A stretch of 64,000 bases of DNA from Magnolia sinica (lineage: Eukaryota; Streptophyta; Magnoliopsida; Magnoliales; Magnoliaceae). The notes under the pieces were generated by a model. That model did no database searches. It saw only the letters and a list, made by a program, of their open reading frames with translations, and was not told the DNA's origin. The stretch is from the NCBI RefSeq assembly GCF_029962835.1, contig NC_080582.1, positions 15,446,032 to 15,510,031 on the forward strand, given 5' to 3'. Of the stretch, positions 34,471-47,629 are shown piece by piece. Within the stretch, counting starts at the first letter, position 1. The number at the start of each line of letters is the position of its first letter. The translations under genes and the position numbers were made by a program.

Positions 34471-35327
34471 CGGTGGACAAGTGGTTTTTGAGTGGTGAAA
34501 TTATCATAATACCCATAGTGCACTTTTTTCTTTAGAAAGCAGTAAAATGAAAAATTATGGGGCCATGTGATATTTTTATGATATCCAATCCCTCCAGTAG
34601 ATGTAATTTGCTGTGATGTTGAGAAGAACAAGAAATTTGGTCGATCTAAATGTACGATGAGTCCTACTATAGAAAAATAATATACACTATTTAAAAACAT
34701 CAAAATACATGTATAACAAATATGTGATTCAATCAAAAAGATTTTTGGTCCGTGTGATCATTGATTGGTTGTAGATGTTTGATAGACTTGGATGTCATAT
34801 GCATACAATGTGGGTTACAAAATTTACCAAGTGTATTACCTTTTAAAGAAATACAACACACGAGAGTAGTTGGGTAATTTCATTCTAAAAAATAACAAGT
34901 CTTTCCCTAAAAATACCAAATTATAACTAGTTTGTTGTTAAAATTTTAAACTATTTATTAATTTAGACATAAATATTTTTTAAATTTTAGTAAGATTTTC
35001 ACAACAATATGGTGAGAAAACATCAAAATTCAAAAACCTCTTAGCCTAAAAATTTTGGAGAATGAGATTTGTCACTACGAAGAACTATAAAAATGGCCAA
35101 CGGCCAATGTTAAATGTATCCAAACGAAAAGATGGTGAAGATCTTCTATCCAAAATGAGGATTGCAGTGGTAAGCACGAGGATTGCCTGCAAGGCTGCGA
35201 CTGATCAGAAGCTAGGTGGGCCCACCATGATATTTTTGAGAAATCCACCCCATCCAACCCTTTTTACCAATCATGCTAGGACATGGGCTAAAAAATGTCG
35301 CAAATCCAAAGCTTAAGTGGGCCCCCT

Positions 35328-35947
35328 TGTTGCGCAGCACGCCAACAACGCAGTGAACCAAGATCCAATCTCCGGTCTCACTCACAAATGATAAACAAGA
35401 AGAAATATAAATTAGAAACAGATCAAAGCAATCCAAACAAACCACAAGACAAGATATACGTGGAAAAACCTCAAACTAGGGTAAAAAACCACGGATGCAA
35501 ACTTCCACTATGAAGAAGAACGAAGATTACAAGGCAATATACTAACTTCTCCCTTGGAAGTACAGAGAAAATCCCTTGCCCACACCTTAGAAATATTTCC
35601 CAATATTCACATTAACCCTAGAATAGCCCTAGGGACCCCAATTTATAGTTTTGGCAACTTCCCTTTCGCACCCTTGCGACACGCGACACAAAATCCACAG
35701 TCCGCATTAGATTCGGAAACGAATCTGCGTAACCACGACCGGTCGAGCGGATCCCACGACCGGTCGAGCGGATCCCATGACCGGTCGAGTATGACCCACG
35801 ACCGGTCGAGCACCTTAGGCCAAAAAACTGATGCTCACTGGAGTTCGAGTCGTGCCAGTCCACGACTGGTCGAGCAGGGGCCAAGATCGGTCGAGCAGGG
35901 GCCACGACCAGTCATGCGACCCCCAGATGTGGCTCCACATCTCAACA
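35328..35947 (-). mobile_element. Solo LTR of a copia element
   Basis: 620 bp from TGTTGCGCAGC to CATCTCAACA, flanked by CCCCT at 35323-35327 and 35948-35952. The left tandem copy has no insert here. On the minus strand it has a TATA-like AACTATAAATTGG near 35645 and, upstream of it, an array of CGACCGGTCG palindromes. The array and layout resemble the LTRs of Copia-2 and Copia-3. Confidence 0.93.
35735..35915. repeat. Array of CGACCGGTCG palindromes in the solo LTR
   Basis: Four units of CACGACCGGTCGAGC type (one with CATGACC) lie about 20 bp apart at 35736-35815, then diverged ones (CGACTGGTCGAGC, AGATCGGTCGAGC, CGACCAGTCATGC) to about 35915. CGACCGGTCG is self-complementary, so either strand carries the site. 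It lies in U3, upstream of the TATA. Confidence 0.75.
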
Positions 35948-36855
35948 CCCCTGACTGAGCATTGAACATCCACTATTAAAAATTCGTGGGGCCACAGAAG
36001 TTTTGGATGAGGCTAATTTTTGTGTTTTCAGTTCATCCAAGTAGGAATGACATTGCGAACGGTATGGATGACATATAAACATCTCGGTGGACCACAGAGG
36101 TTTCAACGGTGGGCATATACCTATCATCATTTTCTTGTCATAAGGCATACTTGAGTTTTCAATTTGCATCATTTTCCAGCCCATATCCTAACATGGTATG
36201 GCAAAATGGATGGACAGGGTGGGCCTCACCTGCCTTCTCACTACGTGGAAGGAACTATTCCTCCAAAATCCGAATGCACAAGCTTAGTATCTACAATAAA
36301 GCATCTAATCCCAAAAGTATTGTTGTTTACATTCGGTTAGCTCAACTTCCCCATTGGTTTCCGAACTTGGTTGGTAGATGTGGGGCCATGATTAGTCTAT
36401 CCAAGCCATTGATTGGACATGTCCAAGCATGGATGGACCAATCCCAGTATATCTTCTCAATTGATCAACTCTAAACTTCTAGTTGTTAGCATGCAATTAC
36501 ATGGTTAAAAGATTTGATGGCGAGGATCTTCCAATTTGGGAGATTTTCAAGGGAATTGTCCATCCATGATAGGGGCCAATAGATCAATGGCATGTATATA
36601 TAGATCAGCCATGAACCCCACATCATTAAACTAATTCCATACGGTAAATCAGGCCTTGAATGAAACACACTATGGCCTCTTCTACTGTAAAGAGAGCCAA
36701 AATTGCTTTTGATTGTGAAAGAGATTCCTCTCTTTGATAGGACATTACTTTCCCTTTCATGGAAGGAAGCATCGACCATTCTCTTTTCCTTTTCCCTTCA
36801 TGGAAGGAAGCATCCACTTCATCGTACTTGCCTTCATATTTACCTCTAGGCAGCA

Positions 36856-36863
36856 TATATAAA
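36856..36863 (+). promoter_or_regulatory. TATA box of promoter-like copy 2
   Basis: TATATAAA in AGCATATATAAACACATG; donor CAG|GTATGTAC at 36963. The exon between is conserved with copies D and 1 (TTAATTTTATTTGAGTTGCTAC). No downstream exon visible. Confidence 0.5.
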
Positions 36864-37119
36864 CACATGTTGTATGAAGCTTTTATGTTTACTGTAGCAG
36901 TTGATTCCTTGTTAATTTTATTTGAGTTGCTACTAGAAAGCCACTTAGGAGTTAAATTTCAGGTATGTACATCTATTGAAAATTTCCTTTTTTCCTCATA
37001 TTAAGATATTTTCTATCATGACTTGTGTGAATTTCCACAAAGCATTCTGGTAAGGTGTGCAAGTGGGATAGGTCACTTTGGGTTGAGGGACTTCCGGAGG
37101 AGAACCATTTAATTATCAG

Positions 37120-37290
37120 AACTGATTATCTACGGGTGCCCATCCCTGTGGTATAGGACATTTTAGTCATTGGATGCATTAAATGTTCTTTTATTTTATT
37201 TTTCCATGGCACCCACTCAACGCATACAATGGTTGAAAATGCGTGTACCACGCAGTGCGGTGCAGCCCCTGTAGGTGATCAGTTTCCCTC
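37120..37290. repeat. GCACC-family fold-back element, copy 2
   Basis: GGTATAGGACATTTTAGTC with ATTGGATGCATTAA on the left and CAACGCATACAATGGTTG, CGCAGTGCGGTGCAGCCCC on the right. Same position as in the other promoter-like copies. Confidence 0.45.
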
Positions 37291-37908
37291 GATAAGTGGA
37301 TCTGAGTTTCAAACCCGACCCAATGCACCAGTGCATGGGTTCGATTTAGGTCCGTTTCAAGTTTAAGTATTGGTAGAATTTAAGTTCGTCAGTGTTAGGG
37401 TAATCCTAACAGGTTGGGATATTTTCTTATCTGTTGGGATAATATCTTATTTGTTAATAAGAGTATATGGTAAAATTTCTCTAAATCTCTGCAAATACCG
37501 AATCTCTTTTATACATTTTGGTAATTGTAAATAATTTTTTTTTTAAAAAAAAAAAAACGTTTTCACAAAAGAATATATACCTCATTAATATGTTATTTAC
37601 ATCCCTATATCTTTTGAAATTAAGTTTTCATTAAGCTATGTCATTAATAAGTTCAATGTGAAATGACTACTTTCCCTTAGTTTTCCATCGATTCAAAGGG
37701 TGAGCGTGTGTAATAAAAAAAGAAGAAGAAGAAGAAGAATTAAATAGGTACCTAGATGTAAATATACAAGAAAAATCTTAAGAAAAGAAAATCAAGAGCT
37801 TTCTCTTAACAATTCAATGTTAGTAGGGTCATGGCTAATGCTACTCTTATCAAAATGCATGTGTTTTATCCACTCTGTCTAACCATTTCTCCATATCATT
37901 TTAGTGCA

Positions 37909-39011
37909 TTAGCCCAAAAATGAGGCTATTGTTGCTCATTTCTCCACTCTGTTTGTCCATTTCTCCATGTCATTTTCTCTTAACAATTCAACGTTAGTAG
38001 GGACGTGGCTACTACTGCTCTCATCATAATGCATGTGTTTTATCCACTCTGTTTATTCGTTTCTTCATATCATTTTAGTACATCAGCCCAAAAACCAGGC
38101 TGAACCAAATCTCAGTGGACCACGCCATAAAAAATAGTGGTGATTAAACGCACGACATTAAAAACTTCCTAGGGCCCACTGTAATGCCCACCATAATGTT
38201 TATCTTCTGTTTAACCTGATTAATTAGGTCACACAGACTTGTATGAAGGGAAGAAACAAATATCAATTTGATCCAAAAATTTTATAGGACATGAGTTTTT
38301 TTAACTGTGAGTGTTCATCATCACTCTTTCTTGCACTATGGTCCACTTGAGATTTGGATCTGATTCATTTTTGAGTTTATTTCCTAAAACAATATGAAAA
38401 AAAAATAAATGAACGGCATGGATTAAACACATACATCATGTTGGGGCCCAAAGCGCAACATATGCATTCCAAGTTAACGGCACCGATTTGGTGTCTCGTG
38501 GACGCGGATTTGACACAGGAACTTCCTGTAGTCGGAAACCGTATAAGGCCCACAAAGATGCCCATCATAAATCCACTCTTTCCGACAGGATTCTAAACAT
38601 CAGGTAGATCGAAAACTCATGTGGGCCACACCACACCAGGTGGATGTTTCCACCGTTGAAACCTTCCGGGAGCTTACCATGATGTTCATGATCTTACAGG
38701 CTATCGAATTGTTCTGAAGGTTATTTATTACTACTTAAAATAAACTGTAGGCACAAATATCGTCCTGATGCAAAATATTTGTGGCCCCATGAAGTTTTCA
38801 AGCGTTCAAAATTTATTATGATTCGTTGGATCTGCCTGATTTTAATACTTCCTACTGTTATCTTGCAAAACTGACGAACAGGGTGGATATGTTACGGAAA
38901 TCTCTGTGGACCCCACACAGCTTTGGAATATATGAAGCCTTAGGCCAGCGGCAATCTCCTGCCGTTTCTATGGCAGGTTAAAGATTTCCAAATTAGTTAC
39001 GGCCGATACAG
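37909..39011. repeat. Fold-back elements downstream of the tandem copies
   Basis: One element spans about 38015-38455: ATCATAATGCATGTGTTTTA with CCACTCTGT, and at the right AACGGCATGGATTAAACACA with TCATGTTGGGGCCC. A related direct repeat precedes it (37800-37900 and 37970-38070 share CAACGTTAGTAGGG and CATGTGTTTTATCCACTCTG). A second-family element runs from GTGGACGCGGATTTGACAC (38499) to about 38945, with the GGAACTTCCTG hairpin end. No gene is seen. Confidence 0.5.
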
Positions 39012-39640
39012 TGGTCCACCTTGATGTATGAACTCTGTATCTATGTGATCCATCTGTTTTCTGGGCTCTTTTTAGGGCATGAACCCAAAAATTAAACAGA
39101 TCCAAATCTCAGCTGGACCATATCATAGAAGTAGAGCTGGGGCATGGGACGACTTGACTAGTCTGACTCATTCATATCCGACTCGGTTCCAACTAAGTGC
39201 ATCAATCTAAATCAAGTTGACTTCATCCAATCCGAACTCAAACCAAGTCGAGTTTGAGTCATCCAGTAACTTGACTTGACTGGACCCGAAATCCAACTCG
39301 GTATTGACTCGACTTGATTAAAAACTCAACTTGTGTATATATATTTTTATATATATATAAAAAAAAACTAGGTTTTTAGTTGATGGAGAGGTTGCACCGG
39401 AGAAGTTGCAATTCTGGCAAGTGAATCTAGGTTTCGAGTTATGATTTTAGCATGTGGATGCCTATTGCACGCGACCTAAATTGGTGACAACTTGACCTGA
39501 CTCGATACTTGTGATTGGGTCGGACTCGGTCTGGATTAGTTCAAGCCAGAACCGAACTCGGATCAGCTCAGGCATGCTAGACTCGGTACCAAGTCGGGTC
39601 AAGTTTGGATCAAGCTTATTTTAAAACCAGATCTAGTCGG

Positions 39641-40193
39641 TGTTGGGGATTTGTGCTGCGGAATCACACAGATATGGATCTAGGATAGCAATTCAATGGC
39701 GCCAAGCAATCACAAGAGAACACAAAGATTTAACATGGATGCGGGAAAAAACCACAGCACAAAGCGACAGAAATCCACTATAAAAGGACAGATTACAAAG
39801 AGAGATGACTTACCCGATTCGAATAGCCTCGAATCTCACCCTTCCTACACCCTTCGCAAACCCTAGAACCCTTTAGAAACCTTTAGAAAAACCTTTAGAA
39901 GCCTTAACACTATTTTAGAAAGGCCTTAGGGACTCTTATTTATAGTTTAGGAAATACCCTTTTTCGCACCGACTTAGAATAATCTAGAAACCGCCTCAAA
40001 TTTACGTAGTTTGCGCACAATCTGATTAACCTTCGACTAGTCAAACCTGTCCCTCGACTGGTGGAGCTTGTCCCTTGACTGGTTGAGCGTCCTGGAAATC
40101 CCAAATACATTGTTGCTGGATTTCGAATCGAACAGGCTTCGGCTAGTCGAGGATTTTTCGAATTTTTTAGATTTAAGATATTTGTTAACAACA
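39641..40193 (-). mobile_element. Copia-2 3' LTR
   Basis: 553 bp. On the minus strand it begins TGTTGTTAACAAATATC, preceded by the purine tract GATGATGGAAAT (40194-40207 region), and ends CCCCAACA. It has a TATA-like ACTATAAATAAG near 39945 and CGACTAGTCGA / CGACTGG motifs upstream of it (40028-40155). Confidence 0.92.
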
Positions 40194-40349
40194 ATTTCCA
40201 TCATGTCTTCAATCTTCAAACGTGTAGCTTTTTGACATTTTCTCTTATCTCTACATCGCATCATATTTTCAATTAATGCTTCTCGTGCATACTCGGTCCT
40301 TCTTTTACTCCATTGCCAAGCCCAGAGAAGTTGTACAAAACTTGCACTT

Positions 40350-43265
40350 CACTGTAGGAACGACCTTAGTGAGCATATCTACTGGATTCATGCTGGTGTG
40401 AATCTTTCTCAGTATTACACCTCCTTCCTCAAGCACCTGTCAGATAAAGTGGTGATGAACATTAATGTGTTTAGTACGTGAGTGATAAATAGAATTTTTA
40501 GCTAAATTAATAGCGTTCTCGCTATCACAGTTAACTAGCACAGCTTCCTACTGAAGTCTCAATTGATTTATCATGCCTCTGAGCTATACTTTCTTTAAAC
40601 ACTTCTGTCACTGCCATATATTCTGCTTCGGTCGTGGAAAGAGCCACCACGGACTGAACCTTCGACATCCAACACCTGCCAGTACAAACGAGTATCCTGA
40701 AGTAGACTTTCTGGAATCTATACTGCCTGCGTAGTCTGAATCCACATACCCTACCAATTTTGTCATTGTCTTTCCAAAAGTTAAGACGTATTTTTTTGTA
40801 CCTCGAATGTATCAAAGTAGCCATTTAACCACTTCTCAATGTTGCTTTCCGGAGTTTGACATATATCTGCTCACAACACTGACTGCCTATGAAATATCTG
40901 GCCTTGTACAGACCATGACATATATTAAACTGTCAACCGCATTTGAATAAGGCACATAAGACATAACCTGCTTTTCCTCATTTGATTTAGGACATTGTTC
41001 TAAGGAAAGCTTGAAGTGAGCCATGTGGGGAACGCTCACTGGCTTTGCTTGGTCCATCCCATAATTGATCAATACTTTTTTAAGGTATTCTACCCGTGAT
41101 AACCAAAGTCTGCTCCTTTTCCTGTCTCTTTGAATATCTATGCCGAGAACCCTCTTTGCAGCTCTCAGATCTTTCATCTCGAATGTCCCTGATAACTGAG
41201 TCTTCAGTACGTTGATTTTAGACATATCATGACTGGTGATCAACATATCGTCAACATATAATACTAGGATGATGAATTTGTCATTACTAAGTGTCTTATA
41301 ATAGACACAATGATCGTATTCACTTCGAGTGAATTTCTGACTTAACATGAAAGAATCAAATTTTTTTATACCACTACCTAGGAGACTGTTTCAAGCTGTT
41401 CAACGATCTCATTAACCTGCAAACCTTTTTCTCCGTCTCTTTAACTTCGTATCCCTCTGGTTGCTTCATGTATATCTGCTCTTCTAACTCCCCGTGTAAG
41501 AATGCAGTCTTGACATCCACCTGTTCCAACTCGAGATCGTATTGGGCAACCAATGCCAACACGAATATGATAGATACCTGCTTAACCACCGGCGCGAATA
41601 TCTCTATGAAGTCGATTCCTTCTCTTTGAGTATAACTCTTCACTACCAATCTAGCTTTGTTTCTATCCTATTTTCTTTTGAATAACCACTTGCATCCGAA
41701 AGTTTTTTGGCCCACTGGAAGCTCCACCAACTCTCATGTGTGATTTTTGTGTAATAAGTCCATCTCATCGTCCATAGCTGCATTCCACTTTTCTGCATCA
41801 GGCTCACTAAGAGCTTCCTGAATAGTAGATGAGTCCCCCTTATCTATAACGAGGGCATATGAAATATTAGAGTCGTCCCTGTATCTTGTTAGTAATCTGC
41901 GATCACATGGTGGATTTCTTCTCACAGGTGGCTGCTCCACCTGATCCTCTACCTCTATCTGCGCATCTGTCACTGCTTGAGTATCATCTTTGTTACTCTA
42001 AACGTTTATGATTAACCTTTCTGGTTCCTTTTGCTTCTCCTGATCATTCTTGCATAATAAGGAGTTTCATCGAATTTGACGTCACGGCTAGTAATGACCT
42101 TGCATGTGACCTTGTCGAATAATATGTAACCTTTCACACCAATACCATAGTCAATAAAAATATACCTTTTGGCTCTATGGTCTAGCTTATCTCTCTCAAT
42201 TAACGGTACATGAAAGTAAGCCTCACAACCAAATATGCGCAGATCTGAGTAGTCGATCTTATGACCACTCCATACTTTTTCTAAGATTTTACATTCAATT
42301 GCCATAGAAGGAGACCAGTTCACTAAATAGCAAACTGTGTTAACGGCCTCAATCCATAAGTCTTTGCCCAATGCAGCATTACTTTACATACATCTGGCCA
42401 TTTCCAGGAGAGTTTGACTCATCCGTTCGGTCACACCGTTTTATTTGGGCATGTGATGCACTGTGTTGTGTCTAATGATCCCTTCATCCTTGCAATATTC
42501 ATTAAACTCAGTAGAAGCAAATTCTCCACCATTGTCAATCCTCAAAACTTTTATTTTTCGCCCTAATTATTTTCCACCATTGCCTTCCATTATTTGAATA
42601 TGGTGAAAACTTCAGATTTACGTTTCATGAAGTAAATCCAAACTTTCTTGGAGTAGTCGTCAATGAATGAAACAAACCATGACGACCCCCCAATAGAAAC
42701 TTTTGGTAATGGCCCCCATCTGTCAGAGTGCACATAATCAAGCACTCCCTTACATACATGTTTTTGAATTTTAAAAGATAATCTAGATTGTTTACCAAAT
42801 ATACAATGTTCGCATATATCAAAATCAGAATTTTTAAAAACTTGAATCAAACAACGATTAGATAGTACCTTCATGCCCCGCTCGCTCATCTGGCCCAGAC
42901 GAGCATGCCACATACGTAGAGAAGTGAAATCTGTAATAGCTGCTGCCGCTCCACCTGCTGAACTGCTCTCGATCAACCTGTAAAGGTTTTTGTGCCTTTG
43001 TGCTCTCATGACCACGAGTGCCCCTTTTGAAACTTTAAGGACACCATCAATACCAGTGAACTTGCACCCTATAGCCTCGAGTGCAACGAGAGAAATTAGA
43101 CTTTTCTTCATATCAGGAACATAGTCAGTCAAGGTATGCTCCATCCCATCAGACATCTTGATGCTCACTATACTAATAGCCACAACATTACAGGCATTGT
43201 CATTACCCATAAAAACCTGCCCACTATCACATTCCTTGTAACTGGCGAACCAACTCCGATGAGGG
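40350..43265 (-). pseudogene. Copia-2 integrase, reverse transcriptase and RNase H
   Basis: Right to left: integrase finger with MWHARLGQMSERGMK and CEHCIFGKQ, catalytic-core start HSDRWGP, a broken stretch with PK then a stop then NGVTERM, and DLWIEAVNTVCYLVN. RT has DVKTAFLHGELEEQIYM, LNSLKQSPR and the catalytic LYVDDMLITS. The RT end is VPYSNAVDSLIYVM. RNase H retains VDSDYAGSIDSRKSTSGY. Stops lie between the RT blocks near 41370-41374, 41650-41735, 42372 and 42590. The order identifies Ty1/copia. The protease phrase expected near 43270-43290 is frameshifted so that no DSG/DTG remains. Confidence 0.92.
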
Positions 43266-43855
43266 AATCGTGTGATATGATGCTCATATGTCAAGTATTT
43301 ATCGTCTTTATGATTGTCGTATAAGTGACCAATCATGGAAACAGACAGAACATCACCACCACTTGTTTCTTCATTAGATGTGACAACATTAGCCTCTTTG
43401 GAAGAAGCCACTGAATTTTCTTCCTTCGCTTTAGGATTTTTACAATCATTCTTCATGTGTCCAGACATCCTACAGTTTCAACACTTTAATTTTCCTTTGC
43501 CCTTACCTTTGGATTTGGATCTAGGCCTTGAAGATCTTATACCTTGCTCAGAATCTCTGCCCCCCGTAATCAGTATATTGGAAGATGTCTCCATGTCACC
43601 GTTTAGCTTTCTCATGGTCTTCCCTTGAAGGGCTGAGATAACGATGTCGACACTCAGGATTTTATTTGTGGTGTATATTGTATCCTTGAATGACTCATAT
43701 GATGTAGGAAGAGAATTTAACAATATACATATCTTTTCCTCATCTTTGACCACCTCCTTCATATCCAGCAATTTACACATCAATTTATTAAAGTTACTGA
43801 TGTGGGCCTCCAGATCTCCACCCTTTGCCATCTTGAAGGTATAGTACTGTAGCTT
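43266..43855 (-). pseudogene. Copia-2 gag, C-terminal half
   Basis: KMAKGGDLEAHISNFNKL, a stretch typical of copia Gag, opens it. The zinc knuckle at about 43440-43482 has the CCHC layout, but a TGA follows its first Cys where Trp is expected; NCRMSGHMKNDC is intact after it. The upstream half of gag lies at 56015-56318 beyond the Athila-like insertion; adjoining codons fit when one AGCTT is removed. Confidence 0.9.
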
Positions 43856-44052
43856 TGTTGAGGGTCAAATATTACATATCAGACCCAGTTACTGCCTGGG
43901 TTTACGAACATAGTATGGTTTAACAGCCTGATTTAATCATGTTTGTGATGCAGGGCGTATTCACGAGCCTGGACTGGGAAAGGGTACTAAAAGCATGGAT
44001 TTAATGGTCTGAAAGCACCAGAGCATGGGACGGATCCCTGGCGACAAAAACT
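43856..44052 (+). repeat. Inverted LTR terminus beyond the Athila-like 3' LTR
   Basis: TGTTGAGGGTCAAATATTAC to GAGCATGGGACGGATCCCT (43856-44036) is the reverse complement of the last ~185 bp of the LTRs, closer to the right LTR at most differing sites I checked. It then meets GGCGACAAAAACT, a close relative of the primer-binding site GGCGCCAAAAACT, and the 3' LTR starts at 44053. So the order on the element strand is 3' LTR, primer-site-like tail, inverted LTR start. Confidence 0.88.
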
Positions 44053-46283
44053 TGTTCACACCCCAAGTGCAGGGTTGTGATGTAGTAATAAACTCGGTAA
44101 GACCGAGGTCGAATCCACAGGGATTGATACCTATACGTTATCTGAAACCAAGTAGAACTAGAACTAGACTAAGATGTGATCTAAACCAAGTAGAATTTAA
44201 GAAATAATTGTGGAACAATTATCTAAAACTTTAAGGAATTCAGAGGAAGGTAACTAGGGATTCAGAGGATCCACTTGTAGGGATCAGGGAGATCTTTTGC
44301 CTGCATCAAGAATCACGGAATCAAACTGAACCTACTTGATCTAGTCTTCACAAGATGAAAGGTATATGAGTTAGAATGGATTCCATCATCTAACCATGCC
44401 CAGGAGACAAAGCAAACAACAGGATTAAACTAATTACCAACCAATCAACAATGTATGAAGATCAGGAAGGGTACTGTCATCCTATCATGCCCATGGAACA
44501 ATGATGAACAACAGGGCTTCCTGACTTCATAAACATAAAAAGGAAAAAGAAATATTCAAAGCCATTGCAAACCCATTGTAATTTCAGTCACAACAGACCA
44601 TTAAAGACTAAGAAAAATATTCCTTGAATAATCAACTAGAATCACATTCAGTTTATGAATTTGAAATTAGAGGAACAAAATATAATCTCCCATCTCGCTA
44701 CAGGCTTCACCTCTTAGCCCCAGCTAAGAGGTTTAGCCAACCATGATTAGGCTAAGGATCTTACGATTCATAGAAGAAAGAAAGAAAGGAAATAACAAAG
44801 AAGATCCGAAAATAAACCCAGCTCTCCCTATCTTCTCTGCATCTTTTTCTCTCTCCCTGACGTCTAGCACTTCCACGCTGCCAGCAACCCAAGCCCTCAC
44901 GTTCCAGTCTTTCCTTTTTCCAGCCACGTCTCAGCAGAAAAAAACTCTATTCACGTCCCTTTTCTTCCTCACGTTCAAGCCGTAGCTGCCCTTGCTCCCT
45001 GTCTCCTTTCTTTCCGTTTCTTTTCTTCCTTTTTAAAGATGAAAAGCTCTCCCCTGGTGATGTGGAGTCCCACCAGAAATAGCTTGCGAAAACAGTCCTT
45101 CCGCAGCCAGGAACGCACGTCCTCTGCTGCGGAATACCTTACGCAGTCCGGAGTTCCGCATTGCCATTCTTCTTCTTCTTTGCTTTCTTTCCAGAAGGAC
45201 AGCGTCCTCTAGGGGTGTTTTGACAGAACTACATGATGAACAGTTCGGATCAGCCGTCCGATCGCAGTTGAGATCATGTAACGGCCCGCAAAAATCGGCC
45301 AGCGTCCGGCGCTAAAACAGGGCCTGCGAAAGGCTTTCGCTGTGACTTGGTGGGGCTCAATACTGACAGCGATGGAGAAATCCACGCCGTCCATCGATTT
45401 TCTCCCGAAATTCCGGTCAGGAAAGGATGGTTTCTGTCGTCCGTTGGTGCGGTCCACCGATGTTTCTCTTCCACCGTCCGTCGTCCGTTTTAACGCTCGA
45501 AAACCGATCTCCAGTGTTGGCTGACATTCATCACCTAGGCCTGAGCGATAGGGGGCACGTGCGTCTTATAGACGGTCCGGATCTGCCCTTTGATGCGTGG
45601 TGGGGCCCACAGAGATTCGTCTGCACGTCCGTGTACGGACGCTGGAAGAAGGAATCACGGCATGAGGAAGAGTCTCGGTCAGAGACGTGTTGATTTTTGT
45701 TTTTAATGCCGTGCACGGCTAGTGCACTTATGCACCATGCACATCTGTCTCATATGGGATCCACATATGATGTTCGCGAAAAATCTACACCGTCCATCTT
45801 CTGAATCGTCAAAATTAAGACGTTAAGACCAAAGATGAAGCGTATCCAGAGCTCAGGTGGGCCCCAGATAAGTAAATTGTGGGCTGAAATGACCGTTGGG
45901 CTACTTCCGCAGCGATCCAATGGATGAAATTTTACGTGTACGGTTCAATTATGGTCCTCAGGCCATGTATGGAGTTTTGAACTGATCAGATGGTGGGAAC
46001 ACTATGATCTTGCATTCTGGACACTTTTTAGGCCACTTGAGCTTCAATTTCTCGATTTTCTTGGATCCCTGGCGTGTAAATCTGTCGATCTTGGTCTCCT
46101 AGGGTCCGTCCCATGCTCTGGTGGTTTCAGACCATTAAATCCATGCTTTTGGCACCCTTTCCCAGTCCAGGCTCGTGAATACGTCCTGCATCACAAACAT
46201 GATTAAATCAGGCTGTTAAACCGTACTATGTTCGTAAACCCAGGCAGTAACTGGGTCTGATATGTAATATTTGACCCTCAACA
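44053..46283 (-). mobile_element. Athila-like 3' LTR
   Basis: 2,231 bp, plus-strand ends TGTTCACACCCC and GACCCTCAACA. On the element strand the GC-rich promoter half precedes a CTAAACCTCTTAGC region. Nearly identical to the 5' LTR by eye, so the insertion is younger than Copia-1. Confidence 0.95.
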
Positions 46284-47629
46284 CAACCCCCAACCAGCAT
46301 CTTGCTAGTCCCGAGCAAGGTATGCGAAAAATAAATTGAGAATTACAAGACACTTTCTACAAACTCAAGAGATTTATGAAAACAATTCAGATACTCGAAT
46401 TCTAAGATTCATGAATGTTGGCATTACTTTCTCCTGAAATCAAGCTCTCTGTAAACTTCATAATCAAGCTCACATATTAATCCATTAATCAGAACGATTC
46501 TAAATATTGAGTTCCATGGGTGTATCGTGTAATCTCGGCTTAACATTATTAAAATTCACTTCTCTATTTCAAGATATCATTAGTAACCACAAGAGAATTC
46601 ATGATAACCAACACTTAAACCAAAGCTTGATTTATTCTTCCAGCTTTTAATGATTTTCACACTATGTCCATTTTTAAAAAGTACAGCCAAGGAGGAGAAT
46701 CGAATCTTACACCTATAGGGAGCAAACCTATGGTAAAGATCGGACGCCAAAAAGTTTTTGAATGTCAACCTTGGGGAATCAAACCTTCACCTGTAGGGAG
46801 CAAACCTATGGTGAAAACCATTCGCCCAATCTTTTCAATTTCTCAAGTTGGTTCCTTTCAAGCTTAGTGATCACCAAATTAATCCTTCAATATCGAATGA
46901 AACCTTAATGCGTAAGCGAGATGTGACATGTAAAATTATAATTCAATTAATGTTTAAAACTTCTAATCATGGATTAATAGTTCAAACTCTGAATCCATGA
47001 GTCATAAATTACCAACACCATGAATTCTGTAATTCCAAGTGTCCCAGATGGCCATCAAAATCACTTTGAATTCATACGAAATTCCAGAAAAATTTAAAAT
47101 TTTCACAATTTTCGCTCAAGACCAAGAAAACGCTGATTAGGAAACCTAATCTCCCACCCCCAACAAAAAGTCTACATTGTCCTCAATGTAAAAGAAATAA
47201 ACATGCAATGCACATGGGACAACGAAAATATAAGAGGAGTGATAGAAAGATAGTACCTGAACGAAAGAATCAGGAAGTTTTCCAAAGATATCTACGTAAA
47301 AGGGGGTCAGTACAAGAGAGAAACCAACAAAAGTAAAGACAAAATCCTACCTATACCACTTTCGCAGGTGCTCTCGATTGCATTTAGCATATGCAACAAG
47401 CCTTTAAACCCCTAGGTTGCCCCTAGTGGACGAGTTGTAGTCTCGTGAGGGTTTGCAGTAATGTTACCCACAAACATTGGATTAACTAATGATATGAACA
47501 AAATGAAATGAGGAGTTGGGTTGCCTCCCAGAAGCGCTAAGTTTACCGTCTTCAGCCAGACAAATAAAGCAGCTACCCTAGTCCTATGAAAGCGATAAAC
47601 CTACCTATACCTCCATCAGACTAGGAGAT
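46284..47629 (-). other. 3' noncoding region and polypurine tract of the Athila-like element
   Basis: CAACCCCCAACC at 46284-46295 is GGTTGGGGGTTG on the element strand, a polypurine-type tract abutting the LTR. From there to the end of integrase I see no env-like or other open frame. A near-repeat ACCTATAGGGAGCAAACCTA / ACCTGTAGGGAGCAAACCTA lies at about 46711 and 46790. Confidence 0.7.

Larger units (their letters stand above)
32862..37908 (+). repeat. Tandem duplication, right copy
   Basis: Repeats the left copy without its 2.2-kb solo LTR but with two private insertions: a fold-back element (33953-34470) and a solo LTR (35328-35947). It also has a 46-bp stretch near 33412-33458 (TTATGGTTCATACAGTGAAGG...) that the left copy lacks. 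No open gene. Copies 1 and 2 are clearly closer to each other than either is to C or D. Confidence 0.85.

Noticed and set aside
35736..35815. CRISPR-like array
   Set aside because: The repeats are about 10-15 bp with very short spacers, within a plant LTR; not a CRISPR array.
46284..47629. Env-like gene of the Athila-like element
   Set aside because: No frame over 70 codons with membrane or envelope features; the region looks noncoding.
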